DNA of 64,000 nucleotides from Clostridiales bacterium (GCA_012839095.1 DUOA01000013.1:1-64000); one strand, 5' to 3'; positions 1 through 8,763 are shown, numbered from the stretch's first letter. Translations and numbers: made by a program. The notes: generated by a model not told the origin, from the letters alone.

Positions 1-72
1 ATCTCACCGGATTCTCCATATACAATAGAAAGATTTAAGGTGATCCGTTACACAGGGGATAAAGATGATTAA
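1..72 (+). CDS. C-terminal end of an AMMECR1-type protein (AmmeMemoRadiSam protein A), partial
   Basis: An open frame enters at base 1 and stops at TAA 70-72, leaving 23 residues that include ERFKVIRYTG. It overlaps the start of the next gene by 8 bases, which indicates translational coupling. The end is similar in style to the C-terminus of AMMECR1-domain proteins, and those are normally encoded next to the radical SAM gene that follows here. The identification therefore rests mainly on gene context. The rest of the gene lies outside the window. Confidence 0.5.
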   Translation: MSPDSPYTIERFKVIRYTGDKDD

Positions 73-1051
73 GAAGGCTTTGTATTGGAAAAAGGATGGG
101 GAGCGGATTCACTGTCTGCTGTGTCCGCATAATTGTCTTATAGCTGAAGGGAAGAGTGGAATATGCTCCGTCAGGGTCAATAAAGAGGGAGTTTTACAGA
201 CGATAAACTATGGTGAAATCGCAACCCTGTCCCTGGATCCTGTGGAAAAGAAACCTTTTTATCACTATAAGCCGGGAAAGAAAATTCTGTCTGCGGGAAC
301 TTTTGGCTGCAATTTTTCCTGCCGCTTCTGTCAGAACCATACTATCTCCCAGAATCACTGCCGGACCGAATTTATGTTACCTGAACATTTAGCTGCCGGC
401 AGCACGGTTTCGGATGACAACATAGGCATTGCTTTTACATACAATGAGCCAACAATATGGTATGAGTACATCCTGGATACTGCAAAGACATTAAAGGAAG
501 CCTTTCCTGAAATGAGTGTAATTCTGATCACCAACGGATACATTGAGACTGAGCCTCTTGCTGAACTTCTTCCATTTGTTGATGCTCTTAATATTGACCT
601 GAAATCCATGGGGGGGCAGTTTTACCGCAGGTTATGCGGTGGTGAAATAAAGCCTGTGCTGCGCACTATAGAGGCAGCTTACCGGAAATGTCATTTGGAA
701 ATTACAGCCCTGCTGATCAATGGATTAAATGATTCTGAAGAGGAAATCGAAAGGCTTGCCTCTTATCTGTCCGGGCTGGATGAAAATATACCGCTTCACC
801 TGAGCCGTTACTTTCCTGCATACAGAATGACCCGTCCGCCGACTGACATCGATGTAATGAAGAAAGCAAAGGATATTGCCGGTAAATATTTGAATTACAT
901 ATATCTGGGGAATATGCCGCAGCAGGACAATTCAACCTATTGCCATGTCTGTAATGAATTATTGGTTCAGAGGACGGCTTATTTTGTCAGATCGCTGATT
1001 AATCAGGCTATATGTCCGAAATGCGGTGCACATGTACGTATAGTTTTTTAA
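65..1051 (+). CDS. amrS: AmmeMemoRadiSam system radical SAM enzyme
   Basis: This 328-residue protein has the radical SAM CX3CX2C cluster motif as C82-NFS-C86-RF-C89, which should bind a [4Fe-4S] cluster and S-adenosylmethionine. An N-terminal Cys group (CLLCPHNC, about residues 17-24) resembles that of pyruvate formate-lyase activase-like enzymes. A C-terminal CX2C pair set (CHVC about 293, CPKC about 316) looks like a zinc ribbon. The family is typically encoded with AMMECR1 and MEMO proteins, and the preceding partial gene fits that. The substrate of the system is not known. A purine-rich site (AGGGGAT) lies just before ATG 65. Confidence 0.9.
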   Translation: MIKKALYWKKDGERIHCLLCPHNCLIAEGKSGICSVRVNKEGVLQTINYGEIATLSLDPVEKKPFYHYKPGKKILSAGTFGCNFSCRFCQNHTISQNHCRTEFMLPEHLAAGSTVSDDNIGIAFTYNEPTIWYEYILDTAKTLKEAFPEMSVILITNGYIETEPLAELLPFVDALNIDLKSMGGQFYRRLCGGEIKPVLRTIEAAYRKCHLEITALLINGLNDSEEEIERLASYLSGLDENIPLHLSRYFPAYRMTRPPTDIDVMKKAKDIAGKYLNYIYLGNMPQQDNSTYCHVCNELLVQRTAYFVRSLINQAICPKCGAHVRIVF

Positions 1052-1103
1052 ACCAAGCTAGTAATATGCATTAAGCATAAGAAACTTAAATGAGGTGATT
1101 GTT

Positions 1104-1970
1104 TTGGAAAGCATTGGCTTTATAGGAGTAGGCGTGATGGGGAAGTCCATGGTACGCAATCTGATGAAAAATGGATTTTCTGTATCCATATATACCAGAA
1201 CAAAAAGCAAAGCCCTGGATGTAATTGATGAAGGTGCAGTCTGGTATGATACCATTGCCGAATGTGTTCATAGTGTTGATGCGGTGATTACCATCGTAGG
1301 ATATCCCGGGGATGTAGAAGAAGTATATTTTGGTGATGATGGAATACTGAAAAATGCAGCTGCCGGTACATATCTGATAGACATGACCACCACAAGCCCC
1401 AAGCTGAGCAGACGCATCTATGACGCTGCAGCAACAAAAGGCATGTCTGCATTGGATGCCCCGGTTTCGGGAGGTGATACAGGCGCAAGAAATGCTGCCC
1501 TGTCCATTATGGTGGGCGGAGATCGGGATGCTTTTGATGCCTGTCTCCCAATTTTCAGGGCCATGGGTAGCAATATAATCTATGAAGGTCCGGCAGGTTT
1601 CGGACAGCATACCAAGATGGCCAATCAGATTGCAATTTCAGGCACCATTGCGGGAGTATGTGAAGCCTTGTCCTACGGGCGAAGATTCGGATTGGATTTA
1701 CATAAAATGCTGGACAGCATATCGACAGGGGCAGCAGGCAGCTGGCAGATGAGCAATATGGCTCCTCGTATGCTGAAGGAAGATTATGCAGCCGGCTTTT
1801 ACATAAAACATTTTATCAAGGATATGATGATTGCAGTGGAGGAAGCAGAGACAGCAGGTTTGGATCTGAATATATTGAAAAATGTACTGGAAATGTACAG
1901 AAAACTTGCAGACAATCAGAACCTGGGGGATCTTGGCACACAGGCTCTTATTAAGTATTATGAAGACTGA
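1104..1970 (+). CDS. NAD(P)-dependent beta-hydroxyacid dehydrogenase (3-hydroxyisobutyrate dehydrogenase family)
   Basis: The 288-residue protein begins with the Rossmann motif GFIGVGVMG, which binds NAD(P). It then shows the family substrate-binding motif DAPVSGG and the catalytic lysine in GQHTKMANQ. Length and motif order match 3-hydroxyisobutyrate, tartronate semialdehyde and glyoxylate reductases, and the sequence alone does not decide the substrate. I chose TTG 1104: GAGGTGAT at 1092-1099 is then a well-placed ribosome binding site, whereas the in-frame GTG at 1095 lies inside that site. No partner gene adjoins it. The following 300 bases are non-coding. Confidence 0.85.
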   Translation: MESIGFIGVGVMGKSMVRNLMKNGFSVSIYTRTKSKALDVIDEGAVWYDTIAECVHSVDAVITIVGYPGDVEEVYFGDDGILKNAAAGTYLIDMTTTSPKLSRRIYDAAATKGMSALDAPVSGGDTGARNAALSIMVGGDRDAFDACLPIFRAMGSNIIYEGPAGFGQHTKMANQIAISGTIAGVCEALSYGRRFGLDLHKMLDSISTGAAGSWQMSNMAPRMLKEDYAAGFYIKHFIKDMMIAVEEAETAGLDLNILKNVLEMYRKLADNQNLGDLGTQALIKYYED

Positions 1971-2288
1971 GGCGCATATTTACAGTTTGTTAATATTTTG
2001 CTCATATACAGTTAATATTTGTTGATTAGAATAAAGATGCAAGGTTAACAATAAACTTTTTTCTATTTTGCCTCCTTAAAATAAGTTCCCCTATGTACGA
2101 GCCCTGGTCTTAAGATCAGGGCCTTTTGTTATATTTTAGGTCTTATCGTCATGAGTGCACAAGTTGATAAATCTGAGCATAAGCAGTTGTATAAAATATG
2201 ATGAAGATTGTTTTGATAAAGTCTAATGGTTTACCAATATTATATTCAGATATAAAACTACATCATTGACAGAAGGAGAATGAAAAAC
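1971..2288. other. Intergenic region with an isolated hairpin and an inverted repeat before fprA
   Basis: No gene is visible here. It is AT-rich. Two structures stand out: the hairpin at 2101-2131, listed separately, and the inverted repeat TTATAT-N4-ATATAA at 2240-2255, about 33 bases before the fprA start. The repeat could be an operator. It resembles a PerR box only loosely, having 16 bases rather than 15 and different half-sites. Confidence 0.5.
2101..2131 (+). terminator. Rho-independent terminator-like hairpin
   Basis: The arms GCCCTGGTCTT and AAGATCAGGGC pair over 11 bases with one G-U pair, and a CCTTTTG tract follows. It sits 130 bases downstream of the dehydrogenase stop, so it either ends a long 3' untranslated region or terminates a short separate transcript. 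Confidence 0.65.
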
Positions 2289-3518
2289 ATGCATGCAACA
2301 AAGGTAACAGATGACACTTACCTGCTTTCCGTTAATGTTGAAAATATACTGTTTGAGGGTCTTTGGGAGATTCCAAATGGTGTGGCCCTGAACTCCTATA
2401 TTGTAAAAGGTGAAAAAACTGCCATTATTGACGGTGTATGCGGCTGGGAAGGTGTACCTGAAAAGCTGTATAAACTTCTGGATGAACTTCAAATTGATCC
2501 TATGTCCATCGAATACTTGATCATTAACCACATGGAGCCTGATCACTCAGGATGGATTGAAGATTTTAAACAGATTCGATCAGATTTTAAAGTAGTATGC
2601 AGCAGGAAGGCTGCAGAATTGCTGGAGCACTTTTACGGTCATACTGAAAATGTGATCTGTGTTGGGGACAAGGATACGCTGGATCTGGGCAATGGTCATC
2701 TTCTGAAATTTTATGAGATCCCCAATGTACACTGGCCTGACACCATTGTAACCTTCGACAGCCTGACAGGAGCCCTGTTTTCATGTGATGCCTTCGGAAC
2801 CTTTGGAAAGGCAGATACAGCCAACTATGACGATTTGCTGACGGAAGAACAACTGCTATTCTTTGAAAAGGAAGCAGAAAGATACTATGCTAATATTGTG
2901 TCAGCATTTTCGGGTCCGGTAAAAAAGGCTATAGAAAAATGCAGCACGCTGCCCATTCGCCTGATAGCACCGGGCCACGGCATTGTGTGGCGCAAGGATC
3001 CTGCTCGTATTGTGCAAAACTATACAGACTTTGCTTCTTTTCAGAAAGGGCCTGCCCGTGAGGAAATTACCATAATTTGGGGCTCTATGTATGGTATGAC
3101 TGAAAAAGCCGTAAATCATGCTGTAAAGATTCTGGAAGACGAAAAAATAAGGCATCACGTGCACAGAATGCCTGAAAGTTCATGGGGAACTGTTCTGACC
3201 TCTGCCTGGACCTCTACGGGTATAATATTGGCTATGCCAACCTATGAATATAAAATGTTTCCACCTGTAGCTGCCATATTGGAGGAAATAGGGAAGAAGA
3301 AAGTACAGAATAGAAAGGCATTCAGGATGGGTTCATATGGGTGGTCCGGGGGAGCTCAAAAGGAACTTGATGAGATTCTGGACAGAAACCGCATGAACTG
3401 GGACTTCCTGGATCCTGTGGAGTTCAGAGGCAATGCTTCTGAGGAAGATTTCAAGCAGATAGAGTATGCAGTCAGGGAGTTGGTCCACCAGGTAAGAGAA
3501 GCAGTAAAAACCGGATAA
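2289..3518 (+). CDS. fprA: FprA-family A-type flavoprotein (flavodiiron protein)
   Basis: This 409-residue protein has an N-terminal metallo-beta-lactamase-like domain with the di-iron ligands HMEPDH, a CDAFGTFG segment and APGHG. A C-terminal flavodoxin domain follows (WGSMYGMTEKAV about residue 262, then TYEYKMFPP). Flavodiiron proteins reduce O2 to water, or NO to N2O, in the cytoplasm of anaerobes, usually with electrons from rubredoxin. No rubredoxin gene adjoins it. I chose ATG 2289 because AGAAGGAG at 2271-2278 then has a 10-base spacing, while the upstream in-frame ATG 2280 is only one base from it. The gene ends at an inverted repeat, facing osmC. Confidence 0.93.
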   Translation: MHATKVTDDTYLLSVNVENILFEGLWEIPNGVALNSYIVKGEKTAIIDGVCGWEGVPEKLYKLLDELQIDPMSIEYLIINHMEPDHSGWIEDFKQIRSDFKVVCSRKAAELLEHFYGHTENVICVGDKDTLDLGNGHLLKFYEIPNVHWPDTIVTFDSLTGALFSCDAFGTFGKADTANYDDLLTEEQLLFFEKEAERYYANIVSAFSGPVKKAIEKCSTLPIRLIAPGHGIVWRKDPARIVQNYTDFASFQKGPAREEITIIWGSMYGMTEKAVNHAVKILEDEKIRHHVHRMPESSWGTVLTSAWTSTGIILAMPTYEYKMFPPVAAILEEIGKKKVQNRKAFRMGSYGWSGGAQKELDEILDRNRMNWDFLDPVEFRGNASEEDFKQIEYAVRELVHQVREAVKTG

Positions 3519-3533
3519 ACTCTGGATAAGTTG

Positions 3534-3580
3534 TAAACACTGAACAGGAAGTTTAGAAATTTGCCTGTTCAGTGTTTATA
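3534..3580. terminator. Inverted repeat between convergent fprA and osmC
   Basis: TAAACACTGAACAGG (3534-3548) is repeated in inverted form as CCTGTTCAGTGTTTA (3564-3578), a perfect 15-base stem. It lies between the stops of two convergent genes and probably ends transcription from both sides. The T tract is short on either strand. Confidence 0.7.
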
Positions 3581-3611
3581 CTATATTTTATGTACACATG
3601 TTATCTGAGGC

Positions 3612-4031
3612 TTATTCTTCAGCTATAATATCATAAGTTATAGGAGCAGCATGTCTAAGCATAGCAGAGACACCGCAATATTTTTCCTGAGACAGGCTGA
3701 CCGCCCGCTCAAGTTTGTCCTTAGGCAGATCCTTTCCCTTAAATCGATAGGTAAGATGAATTTCGGTATACACTTTTGGGTGTTCTTCAGAACTTTCTGC
3801 TTCTACTTCCAGACTCATGTCCTCAAATTCCACCTTCATCTTTTTCAGGATGGATACCACATCAATACCAGTGCATCCAATCAGTCCTGCTAAAAGCAGC
3901 TTTTTTGGCCTGGGACCAAGATTTTCCCCGCCAATTTCGGTGCTTGCATCCGTTATGAATTTATGTCCGTCCAAATCCATTTGAAATGCCATATTACCGG
4001 TCAGTCCTGCTTTAACTATTGTTTTTGCCAT
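3612..4031 (-). CDS. OsmC/Ohr family peroxiredoxin-like protein
   Basis: This 139-residue protein is full length for the OsmC family. The two redox cysteines are visible in the family's setting: one in GLIGCTGIDV (helix start) and one in KYCGVSAMLRH. OsmC and Ohr proteins reduce organic or hydroperoxide substrates with a thiol donor, in the cytoplasm. The start at 4031 is preceded by TGAGGTGAT. It is transcribed away from the MATE exporter, with a 265-base shared upstream region that holds an 18-base perfect palindrome. A stress role beside fprA is an inference from context. Confidence 0.88.
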   Translation of the reverse strand: MAKTIVKAGLTGNMAFQMDLDGHKFITDASTEIGGENLGPRPKKLLLAGLIGCTGIDVVSILKKMKVEFEDMSLEVEAESSEEHPKVYTEIHLTYRFKGKDLPKDKLERAVSLSQEKYCGVSAMLRHAAPITYDIIAEE

Positions 4032-4193
4032 TATATAATCACCTCAATATATTCTTTATTGTATACATAAGGCATAAGTTCCTTTTTCAAACATAGTACT
4101 GGAATTAAATAGACTTTTAATGAGCCAATATCTATAGAAAAACATACTCCTGAGCAAGTCAAACAGTACGAAAACAAAGAGAATACTATTATT

Positions 4194-4211
4194 AATTTAT
4201 ACGTATAAATT
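4194..4211. promoter_or_regulatory. 18-bp perfect palindrome (candidate operator)
   Basis: AATTTATACGTATAAATT reads the same on both strands. It lies between the divergent osmC and MATE genes, directly upstream of a possible MATE promoter (TAGACA 4217-4222, 18 bases, TATGAT 4241-4246). The position suits an operator for one or both genes. The regulator is unknown and none is encoded next to it. Confidence 0.55.
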
Positions 4212-4216
4212 TGCAT

Positions 4217-4246
4217 TAGACAAAATACTTTCCTTCATGATATGAT
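4217..4246 (+). promoter_or_regulatory. Candidate promoter of the MATE gene
   Basis: TAGACA at 4217-4222 and TATGAT at 4241-4246 are 18 bases apart. Transcription would begin near 4253, so the TTG codon at 4252 cannot be the translation start if this promoter is real. Confidence 0.4.
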
Positions 4247-4296
4247 ATTAATTGTATGAATGTGCAAGCAACTTGTTTGAGGAAGTGAATCACTTA

Positions 4297-5790
4297 GTGG
4301 ATATAGACTTGCGCAGGATTCTGCGTCTGACAAAAAGTAATGAAAAAAAAGTAAGTAATCCAAATCAAATGGCTTTGGATTTAGTCGAAGCCGGTAATAA
4401 TGATAATGATTACGGAATTATGGAAAGGGTCACCAATCATATCCCGGATGGCATTTCACCGAGATTGTTATATCGTGACATTATCAGAATTGCCTGGCCT
4501 TCATTTTTGGAACTGACCCTGACTCAGTTGACATCAATGGTTGATATGATGATGGTAGGAGGCCTGGGTTCCTGGGCAATAGCGGCAGTGGGTCTGACAA
4601 CCCAGCCCAAATTTCTCCTGATGATCATGTTTATGTCCATGAACGTAGGCTCCACGGCTCTGATTGCAAGATACAAGGGGGAAGGTTCTCCCGATAAAGC
4701 CAATATGGTATTAAAACAGGCCCTGATGCTGACCTTTGCCTTATCTGCCATCGCTTCCCTGATAGGTTTTGTTTTCTCCGAATCTTTTGTACGTTTTATG
4801 GGTGCTGCTGACGAGATAACTCTAAAACAGGGAAGCATATATTTAAAAATTCAGATGATAGGATTTGTTCCTTTGGCCCTAACCAGCACTGTAACAGCGG
4901 CACTGCGGGGTGTCGGTAACTCCAGAACTGCCATGGCCTATAATCTGCTGGCAAATGCAGTAAATGTTGTTTTCAACTACCTCCTTATCAATGGAAAATT
5001 CGGTTTTCCCAGAATGGAAGTGGCAGGAGCATCGCTTGCTACAATAATAGGTCAGTCTGTAGCTTTCCTGCTGGCAATGCTGGTTATACTGCGGGGTAAT
5101 CAGTATTTGTCATTTCATTTCCGGAACGGAATGAAACCGGATTGGCAGACAGTTAAATCCATATTCAACATAGGTATTCCCGCCATGGTGGAACAAATAT
5201 TCATGCGGATTGGCATGATAATGTATGTGAAGACAGTGGCTACACTGGGAACCGTTGCCTATGCAACTCACCAGATTTGCATGAATATTCAGGCTATGTC
5301 CTTCATGAACGGGCAGGCATTTGCTGTATCAGGCACCTCTCTGGTCGGCCAGAGCCTTGGAAAACGCCGTCCTGATATGGCACAGGCATACAGCAGCCGG
5401 ACAAGAAGAGTGGGAATGCTTGTTTCCATAGTCCTGGGTATGGTTTTTTTCTTTCTGGGCAGGCCAATTGTTTCATTATATACAAAAGAGGCTGAAGTCA
5501 TAGCACAAGGAGCAAAGATCCTTAAACTTGTGGCATTGGTACAGCCCCTTCAGTCTTCTCAGTTTATTCTGGCAGGTGCCTTAAGAGGAGCGGGGGATAC
5601 AAGGGCAACTGCTTTAATATCATTTATTACAATACTAATAATCCGGCCGGGAGTTGCGATTCTGGCCGTTAACCTGTTGAATCTGGGACTGGAGGGAGCC
5701 TGGTACGCTTTGCTTATCGATCAGGCAATTCGCTCAATGCTTGTCTTGCTCCGATATAACAGTGGAAAATGGAAAAGTATAAAGGTATAG
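4297..5790 (+). CDS. MATE family multidrug/toxin efflux transporter
   Basis: The protein has about 497 residues and 12 predicted membrane helices in two related halves. Each half has family features: an early LTSMVDMMMVGGLG segment, and LRGAGDTRATAL near the end matching LRGVGNSRTAMA in the first half. MATE transporters exchange drugs or metabolites for Na+ or H+ across the cytoplasmic membrane. The substrate is not predictable. The start is uncertain: GTG 4297 follows GAGGAAG at 4279-4285, a TTG exists at 4252, and the first recognisable family sequence begins only around 4450. A long hydrophilic N-terminus precedes the first helix. A strong terminator follows. Confidence 0.88.
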   Translation: MDIDLRRILRLTKSNEKKVSNPNQMALDLVEAGNNDNDYGIMERVTNHIPDGISPRLLYRDIIRIAWPSFLELTLTQLTSMVDMMMVGGLGSWAIAAVGLTTQPKFLLMIMFMSMNVGSTALIARYKGEGSPDKANMVLKQALMLTFALSAIASLIGFVFSESFVRFMGAADEITLKQGSIYLKIQMIGFVPLALTSTVTAALRGVGNSRTAMAYNLLANAVNVVFNYLLINGKFGFPRMEVAGASLATIIGQSVAFLLAMLVILRGNQYLSFHFRNGMKPDWQTVKSIFNIGIPAMVEQIFMRIGMIMYVKTVATLGTVAYATHQICMNIQAMSFMNGQAFAVSGTSLVGQSLGKRRPDMAQAYSSRTRRVGMLVSIVLGMVFFFLGRPIVSLYTKEAEVIAQGAKILKLVALVQPLQSSQFILAGALRGAGDTRATALISFITILIIRPGVAILAVNLLNLGLEGAWYALLIDQAIRSMLVLLRYNSGKWKSIKV

Positions 5791-5794
5791 GTAT

Positions 5795-5836
5795 AAAAAA
5801 CCGCTGACTACTCTGTTCAGTTCAGCGGTTTTTTGT
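5795..5836 (+). terminator. Rho-independent terminator after the MATE gene
   Basis: AAAAAACCGCTGA (5795-5807) pairs with TCAGCGGTTTTTT (5822-5834), ending in a T tract. Confidence 0.88.
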
Positions 5837-5883
5837 TATTATGTATAATATGAAGGAAAACAAAGGTTGGGAAGAAGCAAACA

Positions 5884-7050
5884 ATGAAGTTCAATTTCGA
5901 TGAGCCGATAGACAGGAAAGATACTTTATCGATAAAGTATGATTTTCACAGAGAAAGGATGCCGGAAAATGTTATTCCTCTTTGGGTAGCAGATATGGAT
6001 TTCCGGACTGTCCCTGCCGTTATTGAGGCATTGGAGAAGGCTGTTCTCCACGGTATCTATGGTTATTCCTCTGCAAAAGAAGAATACTATGAAGCGGTAT
6101 CCTCATGGTTTCGGAGCAGATTTGACTGGAATCCCGACAGCTCCTGGCTTATTATAACTTCCGGTGTTGTCTACGCTATTGCCACCGCCGTCAGAACATT
6201 CACCAATGAAGGGGATGCCATAATTATTCAACCTCCTGTTTATCATCCTTTCAGCAGGTATGTACTAATTAATAATAGAAAGCTTGTAACCAATCCTTTG
6301 ATTCTAAAGAATGGACGTTATGAAATTGACTTTGATGATTTTGAGAGAAAGATCAGGCAGGAAAGGGTAAAAATGTTCATACTGTGCAGTCCACACAATC
6401 CGGTTGGCAGGGTATGGACCAGGGAAGAACTGATCAGGCTTGGTGATATTTGTGTAAAGTATGGAGTGCTTGTAATATCAGATGAAATTCATTCAGATTT
6501 CACCTACTATGGAAAAAAACACACAGTTTTTGGAAGCCTGAAACCTGAATTCAGAGAATCGTCCATTATCTGCACCGCGCCGACAAAAACATTTAACCTG
6601 GCCGGACTGCAGGTATCCAATATCTTTATTGCCAATAAAAAACTGAGGGATGACTACCTGGCAGAGATTAGTCGAAGTGCTTCCGGTCATGTCGGTACAA
6701 TGGGCCTGATTGCCTGCCAGGCAGCTTATGCCCATGGGGCTGAATGGCTGGACGCCTTGAAGAAATACCTGGAAGGCAATATTGAGTTTGTAAGAAGCTT
6801 CTTGTCCGCCAGGCTGCCTAAAATTAAACTTATTGAGCCGCAGGGCACCTATCTGCTCTGGCTGGATTTCAGGCAGCTCAACATGTCGGAAGAGGAAAGG
6901 GAGGAATTTCTTATCCAAAAAGCAGGAATCTGGTTAAGCAAAGGAACCATTTTTGGGCGCGAGGGAACCGGCTTTGAGAGAATGAATATAGCCAGCCCGC
7001 GTTTGATTCTGAAAAAAGCCTTACTGCAGCTTGAACGTGCTCTTATATAA
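5884..7050 (+). CDS. patB: PatB/MalY-type PLP-dependent C-S lyase (cystathionine beta-lyase family)
   Basis: This 388-residue fold-type I PLP enzyme carries the pyridoxal lysine in APTKTFNLAGLQ (about residue 235). Other family marks are PLWVADMDF near the N-terminus, CSPHNPVGRVW, and SDEIHSDF. PatB/MalY enzymes cleave cystathionine or cysteine to release a thiol or sulfide, pyruvate and ammonia. The sulfur substrate here is inferred from the family only. The gene stands alone between a terminator and a convergent gene. GGAAGAAG precedes ATG 5884. Confidence 0.87.
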   Translation: MKFNFDEPIDRKDTLSIKYDFHRERMPENVIPLWVADMDFRTVPAVIEALEKAVLHGIYGYSSAKEEYYEAVSSWFRSRFDWNPDSSWLIITSGVVYAIATAVRTFTNEGDAIIIQPPVYHPFSRYVLINNRKLVTNPLILKNGRYEIDFDDFERKIRQERVKMFILCSPHNPVGRVWTREELIRLGDICVKYGVLVISDEIHSDFTYYGKKHTVFGSLKPEFRESSIICTAPTKTFNLAGLQVSNIFIANKKLRDDYLAEISRSASGHVGTMGLIACQAAYAHGAEWLDALKKYLEGNIEFVRSFLSARLPKIKLIEPQGTYLLWLDFRQLNMSEEEREEFLIQKAGIWLSKGTIFGREGTGFERMNIASPRLILKKALLQLERALI

Positions 7051-7154
7051 CGTTTGACTTATTATGGAAACTCGAGTATGCCAAGCATACAAGGCAGAAA
7101 ATTATGCATCATATATATTAACCGAATCTTCTGTACGGGATTTTTTCAGATTTC

Positions 7155-7853
7155 TTACTTGAAGACAGCATTATAAAACATTACCATGGCACCGGCAGTA
7201 GTTCTTTGCGATAGAGGAAGATTACAGCTGGTGATCCGATAATAACGCTCTTCATCGTTTGCTATACCTTTATATCTCTTATATATCTTAAGAGCGATTC
7301 GAGCATTGAATCTTATATATTCTTCTACGGTATCAAGTAAGTAGGCACCATTTTTTGCCTGGAACTCCTTTACATAATGGTAGGTACGTTTGACAAAGGT
7401 TTCGTATTGACGATGGTTGTCAAGCAGACGTATATTAGCATGCTGAGGGATTGTCATATCATGTATGAGATGAAGAACGGCACCGAAAAAGAAGGCTGAT
7501 TTATTAAAGTCTCCTTCATCCCAAAGCGTGACTGCATTGGTGTAATACTTATTTGCCAGATCCATCGCGTTTTTTCGTCCATACAGCCCCTTTTTCATAT
7601 ATGGGTGATAAAAATGGTGAGTGCTTTTAAAGTCCTGATCCGCCCATACCGCACCTTTGTTGATATTCTCGATATAGCTGACGAAGAAGTTGTATTCCCG
7701 TTCAAACCCATCATTAGCGAGAATAGTAAGTGCAAGAATATTAATGAACTTATGAACATTACAATGAGTATTTATAACAGACCTTTTTACCGGGTTTAAT
7801 GCACCGAATACGAGATTAAGAATACTATCATAGGAACTTTCCAAAATCTTCAT
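7155..7853 (-). CDS. Zinc-dependent phospholipase C/P1 nuclease-fold protein, no signal peptide
   Basis: The 232-residue protein shows the trinuclear zinc ligand pattern of the PC-PLC/P1 nuclease fold: NTHCNVHKFI near residue 29, an Asp in AVWADQDF, STHHFYHP, and HLIHDMTIPQHAN (HX3DX6H). Family members from Bacillus and Clostridium are secreted and hydrolyse phosphatidylcholine. This one lacks a signal peptide and begins MKILESSYDS, so it should be cytoplasmic or exported by another route. The substrate is unknown. AAAAAGGCGG precedes the start. A short perfect hairpin (7880-7894) lies in the leader. The neighbours give no hint of its job. Confidence 0.75.
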   Translation of the reverse strand: MKILESSYDSILNLVFGALNPVKRSVINTHCNVHKFINILALTILANDGFEREYNFFVSYIENINKGAVWADQDFKSTHHFYHPYMKKGLYGRKNAMDLANKYYTNAVTLWDEGDFNKSAFFFGAVLHLIHDMTIPQHANIRLLDNHRQYETFVKRTYHYVKEFQAKNGAYLLDTVEEYIRFNARIALKIYKRYKGIANDEERYYRITSCNLPLSQRTTAGAMVMFYNAVFK

Positions 7854-7879
7854 ATGCCGCCGCCTTTTTAATCTTCATT

Positions 7880-7894
7880 CAGGCAAAGTGCCTG
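7880..7894. promoter_or_regulatory. Short perfect inverted repeat upstream of the PLC-like gene
   Basis: CAGGCA-AAG-TGCCTG forms a 6-base stem with a 3-base loop, about 27 bases before the minus-strand start. It could be an operator half or a leader hairpin. Nothing else supports a function. Confidence 0.3.
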
Positions 7895-8060
7895 TAAAAA
7901 TATTGTGCCGGATGATGAAGACATTATACAAGGTTTGTTAAGGCAGTGCTGTAATGCAGAAACTGTTGAGAATTCTTTCATCAGGGTTTATGGCAGCTCA
8001 AATAAGCACTGATATAAAACGAATGGAAGATTTACGATACAGTGGGGAGTGAACAGTAAG

Positions 8061-8759
8061 ATGAGAATCATGATTGCGGACGGTGACAAACTCATACGCA
8101 GCGAACTGAAGACCCTGCTGACCGGGGAAGGGTATGATGTGGATCTTATAGCAGATGGAATTACAGCAATAAAATACTTCAGGCGATATGAATACTGTCT
8201 GGTCATTCTGGATTTTCAGCTGCCGGAACTGGATGGAAGGAGTGTAGTGCGTCAGCTGCGAAAAATATCAGCTACCCCTTTTATTATACTGTCAGCCCTG
8301 GATGATGAAGAAAACATTTTGAAAGCTTTTGATCTGGGTGCTGAAGATTATATCCGCAAACCCTATTATCCAAAAGAACTGCTGGCAAGAGTAAGGGTTG
8401 TACTTCGCCGGTATGCTGCCAGCCAGAGCAGACTCCCTAAGAACCTCTCATATGACGGGCTTTACATAGACACTTCCTCCCACAGGGTATTTGTGGAAGA
8501 CAGGCTTATATCTTTGACTCCAAAAGAATATGAGCTCCTGCTTCTTATGGCAAGCAATCCAAATCAGGCCTTTACCCGGGAAATGCTGCTCAATGAAATA
8601 TGGGGGCTGGACTATACCGGAACTGATCGTACTATAGACACCCACATCAAGACCCTGCGGGACGCACTCCGTCCAAGAGACTATTATATTGCAACAGTAA
8701 GGGGAGTTGGCTATAAGTTTGATGAGTTCAGCCAAATCCCCTTTAGGCATGAAAGGTAA
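8061..8759 (+). CDS. OmpR/PhoB-family response regulator, orphan
   Basis: This 232-residue protein has an N-terminal receiver: Asp in IADGD near residue 7, phosphoacceptor D51 in VILDFQLPELDG, Ser in ILSALDD, and Lys in IRKPYYP. A C-terminal winged-helix DNA-binding domain ends in TVRGVGYKF. No histidine kinase gene is beside it, so its sensor is elsewhere. GGGGAG at 8044-8049 favours ATG 8061 over an in-frame GTG 8049 inside that site. The gene runs convergently into the hydrogenase operon. Control of that operon is possible but unsupported by sequence. Confidence 0.9.
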   Translation: MRIMIADGDKLIRSELKTLLTGEGYDVDLIADGITAIKYFRRYEYCLVILDFQLPELDGRSVVRQLRKISATPFIILSALDDEENILKAFDLGAEDYIRKPYYPKELLARVRVVLRRYAASQSRLPKNLSYDGLYIDTSSHRVFVEDRLISLTPKEYELLLLMASNPNQAFTREMLLNEIWGLDYTGTDRTIDTHIKTLRDALRPRDYYIATVRGVGYKFDEFSQIPFRHER

Positions 8760-8763
8760 AGGC

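Noticed and set aside
1086-1610. A 174-codon minus-strand frame opposite the dehydrogenase gene
   Set aside because: The plus-strand gene has clear Rossmann and catalytic motifs. The antisense frame has none and no start signal.
2240-2255. PerR box before fprA
   Set aside because: The repeat has two 6-base arms with a 4-base gap. PerR boxes are 7-1-7 with another sequence.
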